Positions 1-4,752 of a DNA stretch of 6,680 nucleotides are shown piece after piece. Under the pieces are notes generated by a model. The model made no database searches, was not told the DNA's origin, and saw only the letters and a list, made by a program, of their open reading frames with translations. Each line of letters begins with the position of its first letter. The stretch's first letter is position 1. This stretch comes from an uncultured Alistipes sp. (GTDB lineage: Bacteria > Bacteroidota > Bacteroidia > Bacteroidales > Rikenellaceae), in the NCBI GenBank assembly GCA_934754975.1, contig CAKVKI010000146.1, positions 1-6,680 on the forward strand, read 5' to 3'. The position numbers were made by a program, and so were the translations under genes.

Positions 1-607
1 GGATCAGCCCTATTACGCTTCGCCCAATCCGGTTGCGACCTTCGGCAATCTCTCGTCGATGGCCCATACGAACGCTTCGTATGCGCTCCTTTTGGAGAAG
101 TTTATGCCTGAATGGGGTGATGAGGACGGAAAGGATTTTGCGGCCGGGACGGTGAATCTGGTTGCCGGGCACCTGAAATTCGGTACCGGGTCGGCCCGGG
201 GTAGTCTGAAACTTCCTGCTATTGCCGCCCTGATCTCGCCGACGGATATTATCCTTGAATTCGACGCCTGTTCTTATTACGAGCCGGCTGGCGGCAGTGT
301 CGGTTACTTCCCGACCACCTCTCCCGCTGTGCCCGGAATCAAGGATGACTGCTATGTGACGGTTGCCGACGGTGCGAAACTCATCACGTCGGTGGATGGT
401 GTCGTTTGTGAGGCGTCGTCCGAGGTGCAGGTCGTCAGCAGGGATCAGACGGAGATGGATCTGGCGATTCCGCAGTATCAATATACGCATCATGTGGTGA
501 AGATTTCGGGGGCGACGGCGACGACGCGACTCGTCATTCAGAGCAAAACGACGGGTGGCGGAGGCCGTATGTGGCTCGATAACATTACGATCCGTAAGGC
601 TGAATAG
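1..607 (+). CDS. C-terminal part of a secreted or surface beta-sandwich protein (5' truncated by window edge)
   Basis: The frame is open from base 2 to the TAG at 605-607, giving 201 residues, and the true start lies upstream. The ATG at 59 is an internal Met and has no promoter or leader before it. The visible part is rich in beta-strand-like, Gly/Thr/Ser-rich sequence with few charges. It includes GHLKFGTGSARGSLKLP near the middle and ends in MWLDNITIRKAE. This pattern (a 'GxLKFGTGSxxGSLxLP' strand pair, then a terminal 'LDNIxI' strand) resembles the C-terminal jelly-roll or galactose-binding-like modules of Bacteroidetes surface lipoproteins. Any carbohydrate or protein ligand is unknown. 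I do not recognise a catalytic motif. Signal peptide and N-terminal domains, if present, are outside the window. The gene is followed by terminator-like hairpins, so it probably ends its transcription unit. Confidence 0.8.
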   Translation, partial: DQPYYASPNPVATFGNLSSMAHTNASYALLLEKFMPEWGDEDGKDFAAGTVNLVAGHLKFGTGSARGSLKLPAIAALISPTDIILEFDACSYYEPAGGSVGYFPTTSPAVPGIKDDCYVTVADGAKLITSVDGVVCEASSEVQVVSRDQTEMDLAIPQYQYTHHVVKISGATATTRLVIQSKTTGGGGRMWLDNITIRKAE

Positions 608-626
608 CTTCGAGCAAGGAGGGCCG

Positions 627-655
627 GGGATTGCGTTCGGCAATCCCTGTGCTTT
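627..655 (+). terminator. Probable terminator hairpin after the first gene
   Basis: GGGATTGC (627-634) pairs perfectly with GCAATCCC (640-647) around the 5-nt loop GTTCG. It lies 20 nt after the stop codon of the upstream gene. The tail (TGTGCTTTCCTTT) is pyrimidine-rich but not a clean T-run, so efficiency is uncertain. Confidence 0.55.
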
Positions 656-676
656 CCTTTCGTTTCGCATGCGCTG

Positions 677-709
677 AAAAAGAAGCGGGTTTCTCGTTTG
701 CTTTTTTTG
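677..709 (+). terminator. Possible second terminator hairpin, A-rich/T-rich
   Basis: AAAAGAAGC (678-686) can pair with GCTTTTTTT (700-708) through eight Watson-Crick pairs and one G-U pair. Three further G-U pairs (687-689 with 697-699) close the loop. The 3' arm is itself a T-run, as in many intrinsic terminators. It may back up the hairpin at 627-647. The weak A-U stem makes this tentative. Confidence 0.35.
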
Positions 710-758
710 CGTGTGTAAAAAAAAGAGCTATAAAAAGAAAATTTGTAATGTGTTTTGT

Positions 759-789
759 TTTGAAAAAGCAAATAAATGTTTATATTTGC
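759..789 (+). promoter_or_regulatory. Bacteroidetes-type promoter of the glycerol-1-phosphate dehydrogenase gene
   Basis: TTTG at 759-762 (-33 box) is followed after 18 nt by TATATTTGC at 781-789, an exact match to the Bacteroidetes -7 consensus TAnnTTTGC. Transcription should start near 795, giving a leader of about 50 nt before the ATG at 845. The leader is AT-rich and has no purine-rich ribosome binding site, as is usual in this phylum. Confidence 0.75.
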
Positions 790-844
790 CTTTGCTTTAT
801 GTGCTTTTTTGTTCCTAATGTGAATCTAATTCAATCGTTATAAA

Positions 845-2185
845 ATGAATAAAGTAGAAAGCGCCCTGTCGCGCACGACCGATACCAAAGCCCTGGTGAT
901 CGGAATCGAAACCCTTCCGCGGGTTGCGGATATGTTCAAGGAACTTTTTCCCGGCAGGCGTGCGCTTGTTGTCGCCGATACCAATACGTGGCGGGTGGCC
1001 GGCAACGATGTTCACCGGATTCTGGCCCGGGCGGGTGTTGCGCAGGATGAGGCGCATGTTTTCACTGACCCGAAACTTTATGCCGAGTGGACATTCGTTG
1101 AGCAGCTGGACGGCGTGCTGTCCAAAACCGATGCTGTTCCCATCGCCGTGGGGTCGGGCGTTATCAACGACCTGACCAAGCTTTGTTCGCACCACAACGG
1201 CCGCCGCTATATGGTCGTGGGGACCGCTGCCTCGATGGACGGCTATACGGCTTACGGCGCCTCGATCACCAAAGACGGTAACAAGCAGACTTTCGACTGC
1301 CCGGCCCCGCTGGGCATGGTACTCGACCCGACGATCGCCGCCGCTGCCCCTGCGAAAATGTCGGCGTCGGGATATGCCGACCTGATTGCGAAGATCCCGG
1401 CCGGAGCCGATTGGATGCTGGCCGACGCGGTCGGTTCCGAGCTGCTCGACGAATTTGCCTTTTCGGTGGTGCAGGACGGGTTGAAAGACGCCCTCTGCGA
1501 TCCGGCGGGCGTACGTGCCGGCAATGTGGGCAAGGTCGAACAACTGGCCGAAGGGTTGCTGCTGAGCGGCTTTGCGATGCAGGCCACGCAGTCGAGCCGT
1601 CCCGCGTCGGGCGCCGAACACCAGTTCAGCCACCTTTGGGATATGGAACACTTGAAATACAACGGCGCTTCGGTGTCGCACGGTTTCAAGGTCGGTATCG
1701 GCACGTTGGCTTCGACGGCGTTTATCGAGATGCTGCTCGATACGCCGGTCGAGACGCTCGATATCGAAAAATGCGTCGCCGCATGGAAGTCGTGGGAGGA
1801 GACCGAAAAGGATATTCACCGGATTTTCGACAACGACCCCGAGTTCGTGGCCCGCGGTCTGGTGGAGACCAAAGGCAAGTATGTCGATAAGGAGGGGCTG
1901 CGCCGCCAGTTGCAGCGTTTGCAGAAGGCGTGGCCCGTGCTGAACGGCCAGATTCGCCGGCAGATCATTCCCTTCGGCGAAGTCCGCCGTCGTCTCGAAC
2001 TGGTCGGCGCGCCTTACGAGCCGGAATATATCGGCGTTTCGCGCGCCAAATTCCGCGCCAGCTTCGAAAAAATACCTTACATGCGCAGCCGCTTTACGGT
2101 GATCGACATCGCGTTCCGCTGCGGATGGATGGACGAATGGCTTGACAAACTCTTCGGAAAGGGCGGAATTTGGGAAATAAAATAG
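845..2185 (+). CDS. egsA: sn-glycerol-1-phosphate dehydrogenase (EgsA/AraM family)
   Basis: This 446-residue protein belongs to the iron-containing alcohol dehydrogenase/dehydroquinate synthase-like fold, G1PDH branch. It interconverts sn-glycerol-1-phosphate and dihydroxyacetone phosphate with NAD(P)H in the cytoplasm. Motifs seen in order: a beta-strand start ALVIG (16-20), the nucleotide-binding GSGVIND (103-109), AASMDGYTAYGASI (128-141), a DPTIAAAAP turn (161-169), SGYADLIAKIPAGADW (175-190), SRPASGAEHQFSHLWDME (251-268) and VSHGFKVGIG (277-286). By family analogy the metal ligands are Asp179, His259 and His279, all present. It is longer than B. subtilis AraM (about 394 residues), with an extended C-terminal helical region. 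The ATG at 845 is chosen because it follows the promoter at a normal distance and no in-frame alternative fits. A transporter gene follows after 58 nt with no terminator between, so cotranscription is likely alongside glpT's own promoter. The direction of the reaction in vivo is not shown by the sequence. Confidence 0.93.
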   Translation: MNKVESALSRTTDTKALVIGIETLPRVADMFKELFPGRRALVVADTNTWRVAGNDVHRILARAGVAQDEAHVFTDPKLYAEWTFVEQLDGVLSKTDAVPIAVGSGVINDLTKLCSHHNGRRYMVVGTAASMDGYTAYGASITKDGNKQTFDCPAPLGMVLDPTIAAAAPAKMSASGYADLIAKIPAGADWMLADAVGSELLDEFAFSVVQDGLKDALCDPAGVRAGNVGKVEQLAEGLLLSGFAMQATQSSRPASGAEHQFSHLWDMEHLKYNGASVSHGFKVGIGTLASTAFIEMLLDTPVETLDIEKCVAAWKSWEETEKDIHRIFDNDPEFVARGLVETKGKYVDKEGLRRQLQRLQKAWPVLNGQIRRQIIPFGEVRRRLELVGAPYEPEYIGVSRAKFRASFEKIPYMRSRFTVIDIAFRCGWMDEWLDKLFGKGGIWEIK

Positions 2186-2204
2186 CATTTGGGAAATAAA
2201 GTAG
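2168..2204 (+). repeat. Tandem 18-nt duplication of the egsA 3' end
   Basis: ATTTGGGAAATAAAATAG (2168-2185) and ATTTGGGAAATAAAGTAG (2187-2204) match at 17 of 18 positions, separated by a single C. The first copy is the last five codons plus stop of egsA (Ile-Trp-Glu-Ile-Lys-stop). The second copy, shifted one base out of frame, spells the same five residues and stop, with AAG for AAA. Each copy holds the small palindrome ATTT-GGG-AAAT. The second copy ends directly before the glpT -7 box. Confidence 0.9.
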
Positions 2205-2213
2205 TATATTTGC
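2205..2213 (+). promoter_or_regulatory. -7 promoter box upstream of the transporter gene
   Basis: TATATTTGC at 2205-2213 matches the Bacteroidetes -7 consensus TAnnTTTGC exactly and is identical to the egsA box at 781-789. No TTTG lies at the usual 18-21 nt upstream; the nearest (2188-2191) leaves only 13 nt. The promoter may therefore be weak or activator-dependent. A start near 2219 would give a leader of about 25 nt. Confidence 0.6.
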
Positions 2214-2229
2214 TTTCTGAAACTACTAA

Positions 2230-2244
2230 ACTTTCATTCCGAAA
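2230..2244 (+). promoter_or_regulatory. Candidate operator in the glpT leader (ACTTTC-N3-CCGAAA)
   Basis: ACTTTC (2230-2235), three bases, then CCGAAA (2239-2244) form an imperfect inverted repeat (TTTC...GAAA) between the predicted transcription start and the start codon, overlapping its A. The same half-sites occur upstream of the DeoR-type gene (3732-3747) with a 4-nt spacer. The position suits a repressor site. The difference in spacing and the short length make this a hypothesis. Confidence 0.35.
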
Positions 2245-3698
2245 TGACTCCTGAACAAACCAAACGCTTCAAGTACTGGCAGACCCGTACGATCGTCGCC
2301 ACGATGGTCGGTTACGCGCTCTTTTACTTCGTGCGTAAAAACTTCTCGCTCGCCATGCCCGGCCTTGAGGCCGATCTGGGGATATCGAAAACCAGTCTGG
2401 GCGTTTTCCTGACCCTGAACGGCGTGGTCTACGGACTCTCGCGTTTCGTGAACGGCATTCTGGCCGACCGGATGAACGCCCGCTGGTACATGGCTATCGG
2501 TCTTGCGCTCTGTGCATTGGCTAACTTTGCCTTCGGATTCGGCGAGGATGTCTCCTATTGGATCACGGGCCAGCACGACGGTTCGCAGTTCACCAATACG
2601 ATGATTCTCTTCATGGGTATCATGTGGGTGATAAACGGCATGCTGCAGGGAACGGGATTCCCGCCCTGCGCCCGCCTGCTGACCCACTGGATTCCGCCTA
2701 CGCAGCTGGCGACGAAGATGTCGGTCTGGAATACTTCGCACTCGATCGGGGCCGGTCTGGTCGTGATCCTCTGCGGATATATCATGGGTACGCTGGGTAT
2801 GAACGTCTCGGCCGATCCCGATGCCGTGGCGACTATGGCCGCCAATCTGGGCGTGCAGCCCGGTGATGCCGCGGGCATGGAGCGCGTCATGGCGGCCGCC
2901 GCGCATGCCGGGGCCTGGAAATGGTGTTTCTGGATTCCTTCCGCCATTTCGTTCGCAGGCGCTATCGGGCTTGTCGTCTTCCTGCGCGATACTCCCTCGT
3001 CGGTGGGGCTTCCCGAATTGGAGGGCACCGAAGTCAGGCCGGTGAAAAAGACCGCCAAAGGCGCTGAACACCGCGCATTCCTGATGAAGCACGTATTCAA
3101 AAATCCGCTGATCTGGATTCTGGGCTTTGCCAATTTCTTCGTTTATGTCGTTCGCTTCTCGGTACTCGATTGGGGACCTTCGCTGCTGAGCCAATCGAAG
3201 GGCGTCAGCATGGAACACGCCGGCTGGCTCGTGGCGATGTTTGAGATCGCGGGCATCGTCGGAATGCTGGTCGCCGGTTGGGCGACGGATAAATGGCTGA
3301 AAGGCCGTGCCCACCGTACCTGCGTATTCTGCATGGCCGGAGCCGCGATTTTCGTCTTCCTCTTCTGGCAGCTTCCGGCCGATGCGCCTGTCTGGCTGCT
3401 CTTTACGACCCTCTGCGCCGCCGGTTTCTGCATTTACGGCCCGCAGGCGTTGATCGGCATCGCCGCGGCGAATCAGGCGACGAAAAACGCCGCTGCGACG
3501 GCCAACGGCCTTACCGGTTTGTTCGGCTATGCGAGTACCGTCGTTTCGGGCGTCGGACTGGGCTATGTGGCGCAGCATTACGGCTGGAACTGGGCTTATG
3601 TCGGTATTCTCGGCATGGCTGTCGTGGGTATGTTCGTGTTCCTGCTGATGTGGGGTGCGCGTGCCGACGGTTACGACGCCGAACCGGAGCGGAATTAA
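2244..3698 (+). CDS. glpT: GlpT-like glycerol phosphate/organophosphate:phosphate antiporter (MFS, OPA family)
   Basis: This 484-residue inner-membrane protein is of the major facilitator superfamily, with about 12 hydrophobic segments. OPA members exchange an organophosphate for cytoplasmic phosphate. Segments matching E. coli GlpT, as I recall it: GYALFYFVRKNFSLAMP (23-39), YGLSRFVNGILADR (63-76), FPPCARLLTHW (139-149), MSVWNTSHSIGAG (159-171), FLRDTPSSVGLP (246-257), FVYVVRFSVLDWGPSLL (299-315), YGPQALIGIAA (398-408) and NGLTGLFGY (421-429). Arg31, His166 and Arg304 correspond to GlpT Arg45, His165 and Arg269 of the phosphate-binding site; GlpT Lys80 is replaced by Arg67. Hydrophilic insertions are present around 98-118 and 186-225, making it longer than GlpT (452 residues). 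The sequence cannot separate glycerol phosphate from hexose phosphate or phosphoglycerate as substrate. The neighbouring dehydrogenase argues for glycerol phosphate. The ATG at 2244 lies about 30 nt after the -7 box. Confidence 0.88.
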   Translation: MTPEQTKRFKYWQTRTIVATMVGYALFYFVRKNFSLAMPGLEADLGISKTSLGVFLTLNGVVYGLSRFVNGILADRMNARWYMAIGLALCALANFAFGFGEDVSYWITGQHDGSQFTNTMILFMGIMWVINGMLQGTGFPPCARLLTHWIPPTQLATKMSVWNTSHSIGAGLVVILCGYIMGTLGMNVSADPDAVATMAANLGVQPGDAAGMERVMAAAAHAGAWKWCFWIPSAISFAGAIGLVVFLRDTPSSVGLPELEGTEVRPVKKTAKGAEHRAFLMKHVFKNPLIWILGFANFFVYVVRFSVLDWGPSLLSQSKGVSMEHAGWLVAMFEIAGIVGMLVAGWATDKWLKGRAHRTCVFCMAGAAIFVFLFWQLPADAPVWLLFTTLCAAGFCIYGPQALIGIAAANQATKNAAATANGLTGLFGYASTVVSGVGLGYVAQHYGWNWAYVGILGMAVVGMFVFLLMWGARADGYDAEPERN

Positions 3699-3707
3699 GC
3701 CTGCTTG

Positions 3708-3720
3708 TCCCGTAACGGGA
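3708..3720. repeat. Perfect palindrome just after glpT stop
   Basis: TCCCGT-A-ACGGGA (3708-3720) is a perfect 6+1+6 inverted repeat starting 9 nt after the glpT stop codon. A one-base loop cannot form a normal hairpin, so it is more plausible as a DNA-binding site or a shorter RNA stem (TCCC/GGGA). It is the first of three inverted repeats in this gap. Confidence 0.4.
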
Positions 3721-3731
3721 AAACGATATGG

Positions 3732-3749
3732 ACTTTCGGGTCCGAAAGT
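3732..3749. promoter_or_regulatory. 18-bp perfect palindrome, candidate repressor operator
   Basis: ACTTTCGG-GT-CCGAAAGT is a perfect 8+2+8 inverted repeat centred about 43 nt upstream of the -33 box of the DeoR-type gene. Its outer half-sites ACTTTC and CCGAAA recur in the glpT leader at 2230-2244. As RNA it could fold as a 6-bp stem with loop GGGTCC. Its 3' half overlaps the 5' arm of the terminator that follows. Confidence 0.45.
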
Positions 3750-3785
3750 GTCCGGCGCCGATAACGGTTTCGGACACTTTATTTT
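3745..3785 (+). terminator. Intrinsic terminator of the glycerol-phosphate operon
   Basis: AAAGTGTCCG (3745-3754) pairs perfectly with CGGACACTTT (3771-3780). Inside, CCG (3758-3760) pairs with CGG (3765-3767) around an ATAA tetraloop, leaving a small 3x3 internal loop with G-U potential. The T-rich tail TTTATTTT (3778-3785) follows. It lies 46 nt after the glpT stop. It should end the glpT transcript just before the next promoter. Confidence 0.75.
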
Positions 3786-3814
3786 GAAATCTGAGAAAAA
3801 AAATGTTATCTTTG
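3783..3814 (+). promoter_or_regulatory. Promoter of the DeoR-type regulator gene
   Basis: TTTG at 3783-3786 (-33) and TATCTTTG at 3807-3814 (-7, TAnnTTTG) are 20 nt apart. The -33 box sits inside the T-tail of the preceding terminator. Transcription should start near 3820, about 24 nt before the ATG at 3844. Confidence 0.65.
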
Positions 3815-3843
3815 TTCAATTAACCGTTAAAAGACAGAGTGAT

Positions 3844-4617
3844 ATGCTGAGTATTGCCGAACGACACAAATACATCCTCGATAACCTGAACAAATACGGC
3901 TTCGTGCGTATTACCGACGTCGCCAACGAATTGGGTGTTACGAAGGTGACGATCCGCAAGGATGTCAAGATACTGGAAAGCAAAGGCTTGCTCTATAAAG
4001 TACACGGCAGCGCCCGTCCCGCCAACCCCCATGTGGCCGATATGGACGTGCATGTCAAGGACAACATCAACCGCGATTCCAAGCGGCTTATCGCACAGCG
4101 TGCGCTCGAACTGCTGGAGGATAACGACTCGATCATCGTGGCTTCCGGCTCGACCATCTATGCCTTTGCCGAGGAGATCAAGGCGCGCCAGTGGCATCAC
4201 CTGAACATCGTTACGCCCTTCCTGCGGCTGGGCGTGCTGCTCAACGAAGCGGAAAATGTCAATGTCGTACAGTTGGGCGGTACGGTGCATAAGAAATCTT
4301 TGTCGGTGCTGGGCGAGGAGGCCGCGCGTTCGCTCGACGACTGCATCTGTTCGAAGCTCTTTTTCGGCGTGGACGGCATCGACCTCGAACACGGCATCAC
4401 GACCTCTACGATCGACGAGGCGAAACTCACGCGCAAGATGATGAAGGCGTCGTCGCAGAATATCGTGCTGGCCGACTCTTCGAAATTCGGACAGCGCGGT
4501 TTCGGACGCATTTGCGCCTTGGAAGATATCGACGTGATCGTTACCGACGACCGGATTTCAGAACAGATGGTCGCCATCGTCGAGGAGGCGGGCGTGGACC
4601 TGATAATCGTCAAATAG
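3844..4617 (+). CDS. DeoR/GlpR-family transcriptional repressor
   Basis: This 257-residue cytoplasmic regulator has the usual length for the family (about 250). An N-terminal DeoR-type winged helix-turn-helix spans residues 6-56 and contains the signature VTKVTIRKDVKILESKGLL (32-50), with the family's usual 'HGGA' wing end replaced by HGSARP. A DeoR-C ligand-binding domain (about 75-235) resembles a ribose-5-phosphate isomerase fold: IIVASGSTIYAFAEEI (97-112), NIVTPFLRLG (121-130), QLGGTVHKKSLSVLG (143-157), FFGVDGIDLEHGITT (173-187), DEAKLTRKMM (191-200) and LADSSKFGQRGF (209-220). The family binds sugar- or glycerol-phosphate effectors; E. coli GlpR senses glycerol-3-phosphate. Its position directly after the dehydrogenase and transporter suggests it controls them and itself. 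The frame is open upstream into glpT, but the ATG at 3844 follows the promoter and begins the typical family N-terminus. The effector is not known. Confidence 0.9.
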   Translation: MLSIAERHKYILDNLNKYGFVRITDVANELGVTKVTIRKDVKILESKGLLYKVHGSARPANPHVADMDVHVKDNINRDSKRLIAQRALELLEDNDSIIVASGSTIYAFAEEIKARQWHHLNIVTPFLRLGVLLNEAENVNVVQLGGTVHKKSLSVLGEEAARSLDDCICSKLFFGVDGIDLEHGITTSTIDEAKLTRKMMKASSQNIVLADSSKFGQRGFGRICALEDIDVIVTDDRISEQMVAIVEEAGVDLIIVK

Positions 4618-4698
4618 GGTAACAGCCGAGTCTGAAAATAGGTAGATAAAATGCGCGCTGCGCCATGTGCGGGCGTTCTGCAGGACGTCTGAAAATAA

Positions 4699-4735
4699 AA
4701 ACGGTTCCGGAGTATTCCGGAACCGTTTCTGTTTT
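4699..4735. terminator. Bidirectional terminator between convergent genes
   Basis: AAACGGTTCCGGA (4699-4711) pairs with TCCGGAACCGTTT (4716-4728): 13 perfect base pairs around the loop GTAT. On the + strand the stem runs into CTGTTTTGTT. On the - strand it is followed by T-rich sequence (complement of GAAAATAAAA, 4691-4700). It serves the DeoR-type gene, 81 nt away, and the convergent lipoprotein gene, whose stop codon is 24 nt away. Confidence 0.85.
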
Positions 4736-4752
4736 GTTCAGTGGCAGTGCGA

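Noticed and set aside
800..812. 13-nt TGTGCTTTTTTGT shared by the egsA leader and 6598-6610
   Set aside because: It is mostly a T-run and lies in opposite orientation relative to the downstream genes, so a shared regulatory role is unlikely.
631..843. 70-codon open frame in the gap before egsA
   Set aside because: It runs through two hairpins, the promoter boxes and A/T runs; the translation is Phe/Cys/Val-rich low-complexity sequence with no leader.
815..2188. Long open frame (457 codons) antisense to egsA
   Set aside because: It mirrors the whole of egsA, has an Arg/His-rich composition with no recognisable motif, and the + strand frame has full family motifs. It results from GC-rich codon usage leaving few antisense stops.
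2226..3578. Long open frame (450 codons) antisense to glpT
   Set aside because: It is Arg/His/Gly-rich without hydrophobic segments or motifs and lies opposite a clear transporter gene; it is a composition artefact.
3655..3843. Upstream extension of the DeoR-type gene overlapping glpT
   Set aside because: The 63 extra codons cross the terminator and promoter and resemble no regulator sequence; the family N-terminus begins at the ATG at 3844.
4630..4697. Direct repeat GTCTGAAAATA at 4630-4640 and 4687-4697
   Set aside because: It is only 11 nt, A-rich, and placed after the stop codon and at the terminator's A-tract; chance is a sufficient explanation.
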